Shown here: in pieces, positions 26,428 through 35,580 of the stretch
Layout: every line of letters begins with the position of its first letter
Position numbering within the stretch: the stretch's first letter is position 1
Source of the DNA: Acidithiobacillus marinus
GTDB lineage: Bacteria; Pseudomonadota; Gammaproteobacteria; Acidithiobacillales; Acidithiobacillaceae
Direction of reading: 5' to 3'
Assembly: GCF_002847505.1 (NCBI RefSeq)
Contig: NZ_MXAV01000013.1
Location: forward strand, 80,995-144,994
DNA length: 64,000 nucleotides
Translations under genes and position numbers: made by a program
Notes under the pieces: generated by a model
What the model saw: the letters and a program-made list of their open reading frames with translations, nothing else
Told to the model about the DNA's origin: nothing
Database searches by the model: none

Positions 26428-27968
26428 CAGAGGTCAACCAGTTCTTCTATGGCGCGGCGCAGACGAATATCCGGTTCTGCGTAAACCACAGCCTTGCTGA
26501 GTAGCAAGAGACCGGCCCCTATCAAAAATCCCCAGGCGGCGATGTAAAAAATCTCATTGAAAGCCAACATGGCCGCATGCTGCTTTATCAGCGCTGCTGT
26601 GCGTATATGGCCGATCAGCGTACCGGGTAAGTCCGCAATGCTGCTTTTCCCTTCGGCCAGAAAATGCGCATGGAAAATCATGCGCCGGTCAAATAAGGTG
26701 GCAATAAGAGGAATGCCCATAGCCTGTCCACTCAGGCGTAATACATTCAAGAGCACTGTTCCGCGTATTTCGGCCGGACCCGATAATCCCGACAAGGCAA
26801 TGGCAATGATGGAGGGAAACAAACTGCCCAGGAAAATGCCTACAAATGCCTGGGGCCAGAGCAACTCGGTGAAGGACGCCGGATGATTATAGGAAGCCAC
26901 CCAAAAACTTGCGGCTGAAAATCCTGTCAGAGAGAGGACAGCCAGGATGCGGGCATCCAGGCGATTCAACAAGCGCTGGGTCAGCATGAAGCTGATTTTT
27001 GAGAAAATGGCCATAGGTAATATCAACAGGCCCACCATCCAGGCGCTATAGCCCATCACTAACTGAAAGCCGACAATGTAAATGGCGATGCTGCCCTGAA
27101 AAAACAAAGCGGTGAAAAACAGCACCACACTGCCTATCAGAAAATTGCGCCGTTTCAGAAGGCGCAGATCCAGGAGGGGTTGGGGGGTGTACCATTCGGC
27201 GATAATCAACAGCAGCAGAGCGATGAGGCTGATAATGCCAAGGAAAATAATGGTCTGAGAGCGCCACCAACTGAGGGTTTCGCCGATGTTCAGGGCGGAT
27301 TCTCCGGCAGCCAGAGCGATGACCAGGAAGATCAGGCCGCGCCAGTCCAGTGCTGGATGGCGATGTTCCATTTCACGCTCAAAAAGCAGAATCATGCTGA
27401 CCAGGGCTACGGTAATGGCAATGGGTATGTTTACATAAAACAGCCAGCGCCAACCGATGGTATCCGTAATCCAGCCGCCGATGACCGGGCCGAGGGTGAA
27501 CGGGGTAAGGGCAGCAATTCCCCACAGACCCAGTCCGATATTGCGGCGCTGAGGATGGTAGTGGCGCAGAATAATCTGCAAGGAAACGGGAATGGTCAGT
27601 CCTCCCACATAACCCTGAACAATCCGTGCGATCAGGAAGCTGTCATAGTGATTGGTGACGGCACATACGCCTGAAGCCAGGGCGAACATGACAAAAGCCG
27701 CCGTCAGAACACGCATTTCCCCCCAGCGATGTAATAACCAGGGCGATGTGGGAAAGGCCAGGGCCATGGCCAGAAAAAAATCAGCCTGTGTCCAGTCGGC
27801 AAAATCGGGGTTGACCCCTAAACTACCCGCAACATGGGGGATCATGGGCAGATAGGCGCCGGTATTGAAGAGCACCAGGAAATGTCCCAGACCAATGACC
27901 AGATTCAGCAGCACTACCATGCCGGTACTCAACGGAGAAACTGTCTGGGCGTTTTGAGGAAAGGTCAT
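26427..27968 (-). CDS. EmrB-type MFS (DHA2) multidrug exporter
   Basis: 513-residue inner-membrane drug/proton antiporter with 14 membrane segments expected for the DHA2 group. Motif C-like stretch LGLWGIAALTPFTLGPVIGGWITD is split over helix 5; RIVQGYVGGLTIPV precedes it. I take the ATG at 27968; a TTG at 28001 would add 11 residues with no ribosome site. First gene of the operon, 109 bp from the divergent LysR gene. Confidence 0.93.
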   Translation of the reverse strand: MTFPQNAQTVSPLSTGMVVLLNLVIGLGHFLVLFNTGAYLPMIPHVAGSLGVNPDFADWTQADFFLAMALAFPTSPWLLHRWGEMRVLTAAFVMFALASGVCAVTNHYDSFLIARIVQGYVGGLTIPVSLQIILRHYHPQRRNIGLGLWGIAALTPFTLGPVIGGWITDTIGWRWLFYVNIPIAITVALVSMILLFEREMEHRHPALDWRGLIFLVIALAAGESALNIGETLSWWRSQTIIFLGIISLIALLLLIIAEWYTPQPLLDLRLLKRRNFLIGSVVLFFTALFFQGSIAIYIVGFQLVMGYSAWMVGLLILPMAIFSKISFMLTQRLLNRLDARILAVLSLTGFSAASFWVASYNHPASFTELLWPQAFVGIFLGSLFPSIIAIALSGLSGPAEIRGTVLLNVLRLSGQAMGIPLIATLFDRRMIFHAHFLAEGKSSIADLPGTLIGHIRTAALIKQHAAMLAFNEIFYIAAWGFLIGAGLLLLSKAVVYAEPDIRLRRAIEELVDL

Positions 27969-28060
27969 TATGGGGTATCCGCTTCTATGCTTATTTGCCA
28001 AACGGGCCGATAATGCAGGGGCTGCAAATATAGATCAAATTGGTTATATATATATAAACT

Positions 28061-28075
28061 ATCGGGTATAGCGAT
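28061..28075. promoter_or_regulatory. LysR-type site (T-N11-A) between efflux operon and regulator
   Basis: ATC-N9-GAT (28061-28075) inside the wider inverted repeat TATCG-N7-CGATA (28060-28076), directly in front of the LysR gene. This is the textbook form and place of an autoregulatory LysR site. An AT-only tract (TATATATATATAAA, about 28045-28058) lies beside it. Confidence 0.6.
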
Positions 28076-28077
28076 AT

Positions 28078-28989
28078 ATGGATACGGAATTACTGCTGAC
28101 TTTTCTTACGGTGGCCAAAAGTGGCGGCATCAGTGCAGCGGCGCGAAGCCTGCACCGGAGTCAGCCGGCCATCACCGAGCGCTTGCAGAAGCTCAGCCAG
28201 ATGGTGGGAGAGCCCTTGACCATGCGTCACGGACGCGGCATTCAGTTGACGCCGGCCGGCGAAGCGCTGCTCTCGACAGCGCAGCGGATGCGCGATGTGA
28301 TTGATGAGTTCGAGGACATCATGTTGCGCCGCCAGCGTTTGCAGAGTGGTGTTTTGCGGATTGTTGCCACCAACACCGTGGCCAATTATTTTTTGCCGGA
28401 AAGACTGGTGTCTTTTCAACGGCAATTTCCCGATATAGAACTTCAGCTGCGGGGAGGGGTGATCGACTGGTCCAGTATTGCCCTGTCCGATTGGGATTTG
28501 TATTTTCTGGAAGGTGGCCTGGATCTGGAAGGTTTGCCTTCCTACTATTCGGTGACACCTTGGCTGGATGATGAAATCATGACCATTTTTCCCGAAGGGC
28601 ATAGCCTCCTCCAGCAAGCGGAATTGACACTGGAAAATCTGCTACCTTATCCCCTGATCTGGCGCGAACCCGGGTCGGGTATTCGCCGTTCTGTAGAAAA
28701 AGCCTTTCAGGAAGCCCGTTTGACACCCCGACAATCCATTGAGGTTACCGGTGTTGAAGCAGTGGGCGCTGCCGTGGATGCCGGGCTGGGAATTGGCTTT
28801 GTAACGGCCGCCGCCTTGCGTTGCCGGAAAGACTGGCGGGTCGTGGCGCGCCGCCTGCCCGCACCCTTGGGCATTCAGTGGACCTTGTATATGGCCAGAC
28901 CCCAACCCGCCTATCAGTCCCACACTATCCGAGCCTTCCTGGAATTTCTGGATACCGGAACGGTACATCTGCAACAGGCCGGAGTGTGA
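28078..28989 (+). CDS. LysR family regulator
   Basis: 303 residues: N-terminal winged helix (residues 1-60; GGISAAARSLHRSQPAITERLQ) and a C-terminal periplasmic-binding-like effector domain (residues 90-295). Divergent from the emrB-OMF-emrA pump, which it probably activates when an inducer binds. The ATG is at 28078, 3 bp after its presumed operator. The dusA gene starts 4 bp after its end, so dusA may be co-transcribed. Confidence 0.92.
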   Translation: MDTELLLTFLTVAKSGGISAAARSLHRSQPAITERLQKLSQMVGEPLTMRHGRGIQLTPAGEALLSTAQRMRDVIDEFEDIMLRRQRLQSGVLRIVATNTVANYFLPERLVSFQRQFPDIELQLRGGVIDWSSIALSDWDLYFLEGGLDLEGLPSYYSVTPWLDDEIMTIFPEGHSLLQQAELTLENLLPYPLIWREPGSGIRRSVEKAFQEARLTPRQSIEVTGVEAVGAAVDAGLGIGFVTAAALRCRKDWRVVARRLPAPLGIQWTLYMARPQPAYQSHTIRAFLEFLDTGTVHLQQAGV

Positions 28990-28993
28990 TTCC

Positions 28994-29953
28994 ATGGCAA
29001 TGAATGAGAAGATTTTATCCGTAGCGCCCATGCTCGACTGGACGGATCGTCATTGCCGGCATTTTTTGCGACTGATCTGTCCCTCTTGTGTGCTCTTCAC
29101 AGAGATGCTGACCACCAACGCCCTTTTGCTGGGACGCGACCCGCAGCGTTTTCTGGAGTATTCAGCGGCGGAACATCCTCTGATTCTTCAAGTAGGGGGA
29201 GATGACCCCGAGGCGATGCGCCGGGTCTCCTGGCTGGCCAGGGAATATCAATACGATGGCATTAATCTCAATGTGGGTTGTCCTTCGCCACGGGTGCAAA
29301 AAGGCAGTTTTGGGGCTTGTCTCATGGCGACTCCCGAGCATGTGGCCGAGTTGATGGCTGCCCTGGCCGATAGCGGCCTGGCGATCAGTATCAAACATCG
29401 GCTAGGACTGGATCGGGAAGAAAATTATGCGGCCTTGCAGCAATTTGTAGACAGGGTGGCGCAGTCGGGGTGCAGGCATTTCATTGTCCATGCCCGCAAT
29501 GCCTGGTTGAAGGGATTGAATCCGGCAGAAAATCGCGAAATCCCACCCTTGCGTTGGGATTGGGTACAACACCTGAAACAAGATTTCCCGCATCTGCAGA
29601 TAGAAATCAATGGGGGTTTCAAAACTCCCGCCACTGTGCTCGAACAGTATCCCTATGTGGACGGGGTGATGATTGGCCGTGCTGCCTACCATAACCCCCT
29701 GCTGCTGGCCGAAGTGGAAATGGCCATGGGCAGGCGCGCGCAGTTACCTGAGCGCGGACAAATTCTGGAAGGTCTGATGACCTATGCCGAAAGCTGGGGA
29801 GAAGCACTACCGGCTCCAAGATTGAGCCGCCATTTGCATGGTCTTTACTACGGTGTTGCCGGCGCCGGGGAATGGCGTCGCTTTTTGGGTACTGCTGTCC
29901 TGAACGAAAGCGCCGCAGATTTTCTGCGGCGCGCATTGCAACAATTCGCGTAA
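28994..29953 (+). CDS. dusA: tRNA-dihydrouridine synthase A
   Basis: FMN enzyme that reduces U20/U20a in the tRNA D-loop. 319 residues. Family markers: SVAPMLDWTDRHCRHFLR at the start, NLNVGCPSPRVQKGSFGACL with the catalytic cysteine, IKHRLGLD, and VDGVMIGRAAYHNP near the end. The ARNAWLKGLNPAENR stretch is specific to the DusA subfamily. Confidence 0.97.
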   Translation: MAMNEKILSVAPMLDWTDRHCRHFLRLICPSCVLFTEMLTTNALLLGRDPQRFLEYSAAEHPLILQVGGDDPEAMRRVSWLAREYQYDGINLNVGCPSPRVQKGSFGACLMATPEHVAELMAALADSGLAISIKHRLGLDREENYAALQQFVDRVAQSGCRHFIVHARNAWLKGLNPAENREIPPLRWDWVQHLKQDFPHLQIEINGGFKTPATVLEQYPYVDGVMIGRAAYHNPLLLAEVEMAMGRRAQLPERGQILEGLMTYAESWGEALPAPRLSRHLHGLYYGVAGAGEWRRFLGTAVLNESAADFLRRALQQFA

Positions 29954-29960
29954 AAGCCCA

Positions 29961-30263
29961 TCAGGCCAGGACGTGATGACTGATTTCCAGCAGGCGCAGG
30001 GTGCGCTGATCACGAATCCGGTAGTACACCCGACTGGCGACTTTGCGGACCAGAATCAGCCCAGAATCCTGGAGCAGGGCCAGATGCTGGGAGGCATTGC
30101 TGTGACTGGTATTGATGGCCTTCACCAGATGCTGCATGCTCATTTCGCCGCGCCCCAGCAGGCAGATGATTTTATAGCGCAAAGGATGAGACATGGCCTT
30201 GATGACTTCGGAGAGTTGCGCAATCTCCCGTTCGGGGATGATGGTATTTTCCGTGGTTTTCAT
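29961..30263 (-). CDS. ArsR family regulator
   Basis: 100 residues when started at the ATG 30263, which has AAGGAG 5 nt upstream; the frame extends further without a better start. Winged helix with SHSNASQHLALLQDSGLI as recognition region. No cysteine is present, so metal binding by thiols is excluded; His residues in LEISHHVLA at the end could serve. An inverted repeat 68-86 bp upstream is a likely operator. No gene is directly behind it; its target may be itself or lie elsewhere. Confidence 0.88.
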   Translation of the reverse strand: MKTTENTIIPEREIAQLSEVIKAMSHPLRYKIICLLGRGEMSMQHLVKAINTSHSNASQHLALLQDSGLILVRKVASRVYYRIRDQRTLRLLEISHHVLA

Positions 30264-30330
30264 GGTAGCTCCTTGCTTGAGTATCGTTGGATAACCTACT
30301 CCAGCCATACAGCATGAACCGTGCCACGTT

Positions 30331-30349
30331 ATTTATCGCTTTGATAAAT
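30331..30349. promoter_or_regulatory. candidate ArsR-family operator
   Basis: ATTTATC (30331-30337), 5-nt spacer, GATAAAT (30343-30349), a perfect 7-bp inverted repeat upstream of the ArsR-family gene at 29961-30263. Confidence 0.5.
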
Positions 30350-30400
30350 AGTGAATAAAAATAAAACAGGGGGTTTTCGTGAAGGGTTTATCAGCGAATG

Positions 30401-30427
30401 CTGTAGACGCTTGGCTACGGTTTTTTT
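30401..30427 (+). terminator. intrinsic terminator on the plus strand without an upstream gene
   Basis: CTGTAG (30401-30406), 8-nt loop, CTACGG (30415-30420; one G-T pair), then TTTTTTT (30421-30427). All genes around it are on the minus strand, so a small plus-strand RNA starting near 30350 may end here. A second hairpin with stem GGCGACA/TGTCGCC (30478-30507) follows the end of zwf on the minus strand. Nothing else is seen in 30264-30517. Confidence 0.45.
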
Positions 30428-30517
30428 GATGAAAATCTTGTCTACTGATTAATATACGGTTTTTGCTGTTTTCTGAAGGCGACAACCACGGTTCGGAGGC
30501 TGTCGCCATGGCACTGC

Positions 30518-31984
30518 TTAGAGATGATTACGCCAGTACTGATCTTCCTTATCCATGATACGGATTGCCTCGTCGGGTCCCCAGGAGCCGGCGGGATAAG
30601 TCAGGATATAATCTGAGTCCCGTCCCCAGGCCTTGATGATCGGATCTACAACACGCCAGGCCCACTCCACTTCGTCAAAGCGAATAAACAGCGCCTTATC
30701 GCCTTCCATGACATCCAGCAACAAGGCCTCATAAGCATCCAGCTCCTGTTCTCCATCCTTGCGATAGGAGGCATTGAGCTGTACCGGGCGAACGCGCATT
30801 TCCAGTCCCGGTTCCTTGATCTGGATTTCGGTTTTCATACTTTCCGGCTCCAGGGAGAGCAGAATCCAGTTAGGTTCGATTTTTTCGATGCTGGTTTCCC
30901 GAAAAAGCTGTTGCGGGGTATGGCGAAAGCGAATGGCGACACTGGATGTTTTGTTTTCCAGGCGCTTGCCAGTACGCAGATAAAAAGGCACACCACGCCA
31001 GCGCCAGTTATCGATGTAAAATTTTGCCGCTACATAGGTTTCGGTGACGGAGTTGGTTTCTACCCCGGCTTCGTCCTGATAGCCGGGAACATGCTGATCG
31101 TCCACGACTCCCGGACCATATTGGGCACGCATGGCATAAGCCGTCACCGCCGATTTGGGGATGGGACGAATGGAGCGGAGCACCTTCACTTTTTCGTCGC
31201 GCAGGGTATCGGCTTCCAGAGAGGGCGGAGGTTCCATGGCCACCAGGGTCAGAATCTGCATCAGGTGATTCTGGAGCATGTCGCGCAACGCGCCAGCCTG
31301 ATCATAATAACCGGCCCGGCTTTCGATACCGCCTTTTTCGGCCACGGTAATTTGTACGTGGTCAATATAATTACGGTTCCAGAGTGATTCTATTGCCAGA
31401 TTGGCAAAACGGTACACCATCAGATTCTGAACGATTTCCTTGCCTAGATAATGGTCAATGCGATAAATCTGTTCCTCGCGGAAATGATGGTGCAGTTGCT
31501 CGTTTAGATGTATGGCACTTTCCAAGTCATCGCCGAAGGGTTTTTCGATGACAATACGATAATCCCCCTCCTGATTGAACCCGGCACCCGAGAGCTGCTG
31601 GACGACCGGAATGAAATCGGCGGGTCGGATAGCCAGATAAAATATGGTGGCAGCCGGTTTGTCCGCGCCTTCAGGAGTGAGAGCGCTGCGCAGTTGTTGA
31701 TAGGATTCCTTGTCGTGAATTTCGCCCCGTACATAACTGAAATGTCGGCAAAAATCATCGAAGTGCTCGGGATGGTAATTTGTGGCATAGGTTTCCAGCT
31801 GTTCGCGGAGAAAGTCCTGCCAGCCATGATCGTCCCAGGGACGCCGACCAAAGGCGAGAATGCGCATTTCTTTAGGCATCATCCCGGCACATTCCAGATG
31901 ATAGAGGGCGGGAAGCAATTTTTTGCTGGCCAGATCGCCGGTGGCGCCAAAAATGACAAACTGGCAAATGCACTGATTATCCAC
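30518..31984 (-). CDS. zwf: glucose-6-phosphate 1-dehydrogenase
   Basis: First step of the oxidative pentose phosphate pathway, giving NADPH. 488 residues. Nucleotide loop FGATGDLASKKLLPALYHL at the start, and the substrate/catalytic motif RIDHYLGKE near residue 175. Starts with GTG immediately after the gnd stop codon; a strong AAGGAGG lies in the end of gnd, 5 nt before it. Forms the operon gnd-zwf on the minus strand. Confidence 0.97.
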   Translation of the reverse strand: MDNQCICQFVIFGATGDLASKKLLPALYHLECAGMMPKEMRILAFGRRPWDDHGWQDFLREQLETYATNYHPEHFDDFCRHFSYVRGEIHDKESYQQLRSALTPEGADKPAATIFYLAIRPADFIPVVQQLSGAGFNQEGDYRIVIEKPFGDDLESAIHLNEQLHHHFREEQIYRIDHYLGKEIVQNLMVYRFANLAIESLWNRNYIDHVQITVAEKGGIESRAGYYDQAGALRDMLQNHLMQILTLVAMEPPPSLEADTLRDEKVKVLRSIRPIPKSAVTAYAMRAQYGPGVVDDQHVPGYQDEAGVETNSVTETYVAAKFYIDNWRWRGVPFYLRTGKRLENKTSSVAIRFRHTPQQLFRETSIEKIEPNWILLSLEPESMKTEIQIKEPGLEMRVRPVQLNASYRKDGEQELDAYEALLLDVMEGDKALFIRFDEVEWAWRVVDPIIKAWGRDSDYILTYPAGSWGPDEAIRIMDKEDQYWRNHL

Positions 31985-32905
31985 TCAGTCCTCCTTTTGT
32001 ACGGCATGGCCGCCAAACTGATTACGCATCATGGCCAACAATTTGGCCGCATAGTCGTCCTTCCCCTGTGAGGCCCAGCGCATCTGCAGGGCCAGGGTAA
32101 TGACCGGTGCCGGGATTTTCATGGCCAATGCCGCCTGTGCCGTCCAGAGGCCTTCGCCGGAATCTGCCACCACCGGAGCAATGTCGTCCAGAACCTGATC
32201 CTTATGTAAGGTGTCCGCTGTCAGATCCAGTAGCCAGGAGCGCACGACACTCCCGTAGCGCCACATCTCGGCCACATTGGCGAGGTCCAGGTGGAATTCC
32301 TCTTTGGCCTGCAAAATAGCAAAGCCTTCCGCCAGCGCCTGCATCATGCCGTACTCGATCCCATTGTGAACCATTTTCACAAAGTGCCCGCTGCCCACGG
32401 GTCCACAGTGGAGCCAGCCCTGATCTTCTCCGGGGGCCAGGGCTTTCAGGAAGGGGGTCACCCGGGCTACCGCTTCCTGACTGCCGCCCACCATCAGGGC
32501 ATAGCCTTCTTTTAAGCCCCAAACGCCACCGGAAACGCCAGCGTCTATATAATGCACTCCTGCGGCTTCTACTTTAGCGGATTGGGCCATGGAATCTTCA
32601 TAAAGCGCATTGGCACCATTGACCAGGATGTCTTCCTTACTGAGCAGCGGCAGCAACTGATCAATATGGGACTGAGTAGCTTCACCAGCAGGTAGCATCA
32701 ACCAGATGACCCGGGGGGCAGGGAGCTTCTGGACCAGTTCTTCCAAGGTGCTGGCCGCATGCATGCCCGTTTCCTGGGCCAGATCGGTGGCCTTTTGCGC
32801 ATGGCGATTGTATACCGTGACATCCAAGCCCTTGAGGTGCAAGCGTCGCGCCATGTTGGCACCCATCCGACCAAGACCAACCATGCCAATTGCGGGTTTA
32901 CTCAT
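31985..32905 (-). CDS. gnd: 6-phosphogluconate dehydrogenase, short (NAD-type) form
   Basis: Oxidative decarboxylation of 6-phosphogluconate to ribulose 5-phosphate. 306 residues, i.e. the short GntZ/YqeC type rather than the ~470-residue form. Rossmann motif GMVGLGRMGANMARRL, then DAGVSGGVWGLKEGYALMVGG, and the catalytic lysine in GSGHFVKMVHNGIEYGMMQ. Start at ATG 32905 with AAGGAG 6 nt upstream. The nucleotide-binding loop has VYNRHAQ rather than the NRT of NADP enzymes. Directly followed by zwf. Confidence 0.95.
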   Translation of the reverse strand: MSKPAIGMVGLGRMGANMARRLHLKGLDVTVYNRHAQKATDLAQETGMHAASTLEELVQKLPAPRVIWLMLPAGEATQSHIDQLLPLLSKEDILVNGANALYEDSMAQSAKVEAAGVHYIDAGVSGGVWGLKEGYALMVGGSQEAVARVTPFLKALAPGEDQGWLHCGPVGSGHFVKMVHNGIEYGMMQALAEGFAILQAKEEFHLDLANVAEMWRYGSVVRSWLLDLTADTLHKDQVLDDIAPVVADSGEGLWTAQAALAMKIPAPVITLALQMRWASQGKDDYAAKLLAMMRNQFGGHAVQKED

Positions 32906-33002
32906 GTCCAACTCCTTCGCGTATGCGTCTGTCGGGAAAATGATATGCTTAGAGTATAGACTTGTTCTGCTTTCATTGTTTTCTGCATAAGGAAAAAACC
33001 GC

Positions 33003-34184
33003 ATGAAACTGGGTACTCCATGTTCTGCTTCGGCAACCAGACTGATGATGCTGGGTGCCGGAGAGCTGGGAAAAGAAGTGTTAATTGCCGCCCAACGTCT
33101 GGGTGTAGAGACCATTGCCGTGGATCGCTATGCGGATGCGCCCGCCATGCAGGTCGCCCATCGCGCCTATGTGCTGGATATGACTGATCCCGAAGCCATC
33201 CTCGCGTTGGTCAGGCGCGAGCAGCCTCACTACGTGGTGCCGGAGATCGAAGCCATTGCTACGTCTGCCCTGGAACACATTGAAAACTCGGACATGGCGA
33301 TGGTGATTCCCTCGGCACGGGCGGTGCAACTGACCATGGATCGCGAAGGTATTCGCCGTCTGGCTGCCGAACAACTGGAGCTGCCGACCTCCCCATATCG
33401 CTTTGCCGGAACTTTGCCGGAACTGGAAGCGGCTGCGGCGGAACTGGGTTTTCCCTGTGTGATCAAGCCGGTCATGTCCTCCAGTGGCAAGGGACAATCA
33501 GTGGCGCGCAGTGCAGCGGAATTACCCCTGGCCTGGCAGGAGGCACAAACTGCCGGGCGGGTAGGCGCGCAAAAAGTCATTGTCGAGGGTTTTGTGGATT
33601 TTGATTTTGAAATCACTGTGCTGACGGTGCGTTCGGCTTTTGGCACGGTGTTTTGCCCGCCTATCGGCCATCGTCAGGAAGCCGGTGATTATGTGGAGTC
33701 CTGGCAACCCCAGGCGATGTCCCAGAAGGCTCTGGAAGATGCGCAAAATATGGCCCGGCAGGTGACGGATAACCTCGGCGGTCGGGGATTGTACGGGGTG
33801 GAGTTTTTTGTGCAGGGCGAGCAAGTCATTTTCAGTGAGTTGTCCCCCCGGCCCCATGATACCGGCCTGGTCACTCTGGCCAGTCAGCGTCAGAATGAGT
33901 TTGAACTGCACCTGCGGGCCATTCTCGGCTTGCCAGTGGATCCGGGGTTTCGGCGGGCTTCGGCTTCGGCGGTGATTCGCGGCAAAAACCTGGGCTGGGG
34001 ACCTTGTTACTCTGGCCTGGAAACGGCCCTGGCGGTGCCCGAGAGCGATATTCGCCTCTTCGGCAAACCCCAGGCCCAAAAACTCCGACGTCTGGGGGTG
34101 GCGGTCGCTTCCGGAGCTGATGTGGAAGAAGCCCGGGGCAGGGCGCGCAGCGCCGCTGCGGCCATTACCGTCAGTCCGTCTTAG
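33003..34184 (+). CDS. purT: formate-dependent GAR transformylase (PurT)
   Basis: Makes formyl-GAR from formate, ATP and GAR in purine synthesis, without folate. 393 residues of the ATP-grasp superfamily: [19 protein letters not shown] at the start, [17 protein letters not shown] and [18 protein letters not shown] with metal ligands. Divergent from gnd over 97 bp; its last 4 bp overlap the convergent aminotransferase. Confidence 0.97.
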   Translation: MKLGTPCSASATRLMMLGAGELGKEVLIAAQRLGVETIAVDRYADAPAMQVAHRAYVLDMTDPEAILALVRREQPHYVVPEIEAIATSALEHIENSDMAMVIPSARAVQLTMDREGIRRLAAEQLELPTSPYRFAGTLPELEAAAAELGFPCVIKPVMSSSGKGQSVARSAAELPLAWQEAQTAGRVGAQKVIVEGFVDFDFEITVLTVRSAFGTVFCPPIGHRQEAGDYVESWQPQAMSQKALEDAQNMARQVTDNLGGRGLYGVEFFVQGEQVIFSELSPRPHDTGLVTLASQRQNEFELHLRAILGLPVDPGFRRASASAVIRGKNLGWGPCYSGLETALAVPESDIRLFGKPQAQKLRRLGVAVASGADVEEARGRARSAAAAITVSPS

Positions 34185-35362
34185 TTGTTTACGAAGTGTT
34201 CGATGCGATCCAGAGCCATTTCCAGATTTTTGTCGCTGGTCGCAAAGGACAGGCGAATATGCCCCGGTGTGCCAAAGGCTGAGCCGGGTACTACCGCCAC
34301 GCCTGCCTCCAGCAGAGCCTCGGCCAGCATCAGGTCGTCTTGTATGCCCTTGGCCTGCATCAGCTCCTGAAAGCCGGGAAAGCTGTAAAAGGTGCCATCT
34401 GATGGCAGTACGGCCACACCGGGGAGGCTTTGCAGGCGACCGTACACGTAATCATGGCGACGGCGGAAGGCGTGCACCATTTCATGAATGGCTGCATCTC
34501 CGCCTTCCAGGGCAGCCTGGGCGGCTACCTGGGAGATGGAAGTCGGATTGGAGGTGCTTTGCGACTGGACGGTGTCCATAGCGGTGATGAGTTCCCTGGG
34601 ACCGGCGCAATAGCCAATCCGCCAGCCGGTCATGGCGTAGGCTTTGGATACGCCATTCATGACGATGCAGCGCTCTTTCAAGTCGGGACAGGCGTTGGCA
34701 ATATTGACGAAAGGTTCATTCTGAAACAGGATTTTTTCATACATGTCATCGCTGGCAATCAGAATGCGGGGATGACGGCGGAGTACTTCTCCCAGGGCTT
34801 CCAGCTCGCTGCGGCTGTAGGCCACACCGGACGGATTGGAAGGACTGTTGATGACCAGCAAGCGGGTATTTTCGGTGATGCTGGCTTCCAGTTGCTCGGG
34901 CAGGATTTTGAAATGCTGGGTTGCACCGGTGTCAATGATCACCGGACAGGCTTCGGCGAGGAGGACCATGTCCGGATAGGATACCCAATAGGGAGCAGGA
35001 ATGATGACCTCATCTCCACTATCCAGCAACGCCTGACAAAGATTGAAAAAACTCTGTTTGCCACCAACCGAAACCAGTACCTCATGGGGTTGATAGTGGA
35101 GATGGTTATCCCGGGCGAATTTGGCAACGATGGCGGCTTTCAGCTCGGGAGTGCCACCGACAGCGGTATATTTGGTAAAGCCCCGCTGAATCGCCTGAAT
35201 GGCGGCTTCCTTGATATATTCCGGCGTGTCGAAATCAGGTTCGCCGGCACCCAGACTGACAATGTCTTTTCCTTCTCGACGAAGTTGCTGTGCACGGGCA
35301 GTAACGGCAAGTGTCGGTGAAGGGCGCACCGCACTGACGCGGCGAGAAAGACGAATATCCAC
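34181..35362 (-). CDS. class I aspartate-type aminotransferase
   Basis: 393 residues, PLP fold type I, cytoplasmic. The Schiff-base lysine is in [16 protein letters not shown]; the phosphate/aspartate motifs are [12 protein letters not shown] and SDDMYEKI. The pattern fits the thermophile-type AspAT group Ib, which accepts aspartate and sometimes prephenate. Starts [18 protein letters not shown] as in this family. Convergent with purT, divergent from copA. Substrate range is inferred. Confidence 0.93.
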   Translation of the reverse strand: MDIRLSRRVSAVRPSPTLAVTARAQQLRREGKDIVSLGAGEPDFDTPEYIKEAAIQAIQRGFTKYTAVGGTPELKAAIVAKFARDNHLHYQPHEVLVSVGGKQSFFNLCQALLDSGDEVIIPAPYWVSYPDMVLLAEACPVIIDTGATQHFKILPEQLEASITENTRLLVINSPSNPSGVAYSRSELEALGEVLRRHPRILIASDDMYEKILFQNEPFVNIANACPDLKERCIVMNGVSKAYAMTGWRIGYCAGPRELITAMDTVQSQSTSNPTSISQVAAQAALEGGDAAIHEMVHAFRRRHDYVYGRLQSLPGVAVLPSDGTFYSFPGFQELMQAKGIQDDLMLAEALLEAGVAVVPGSAFGTPGHIRLSFATSDKNLEMALDRIEHFVNN

Positions 35363-35495
35363 GATTATTCACTCCAGCTTTCATTTTCAGCAGGTGCGTC
35401 TATTGCACACAAGAGCGCAAATGATAAGCATCCGTCGCGTAAAATCAACTATTTTGCGGTAGATACAGTGGCGCTCAGGATGATGGATAGGCAGG

Positions 35496-35526
35496 TTGAC
35501 ATTACAATTAGCTACAAGGATATGAT
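35496..35526 (+). promoter_or_regulatory. candidate copA promoter
   Basis: TTGACA (35496-35501) with either GATATG at 17 bp or TATGAT (35521-35526) at 19 bp. A dyad CAGGCA-N5-TGCCTG (35535-35551) follows just downstream. A 19-bp spacer is characteristic of MerR-type (CueR) promoters, but no typical CueR palindrome is visible in it. Confidence 0.4.
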
Positions 35527-35580
35527 CTGTCCATCAGGCATATACTGCCTGGCGCGGTCGGCAAGTGGAACGGGAGCGAG

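Noticed and set aside
35535..35551. CAGGCA-N5-TGCCTG before copA as a CueR site
   Set aside because: It lies downstream of the promoter boxes and does not resemble the known CueR palindrome; kept only as a note.
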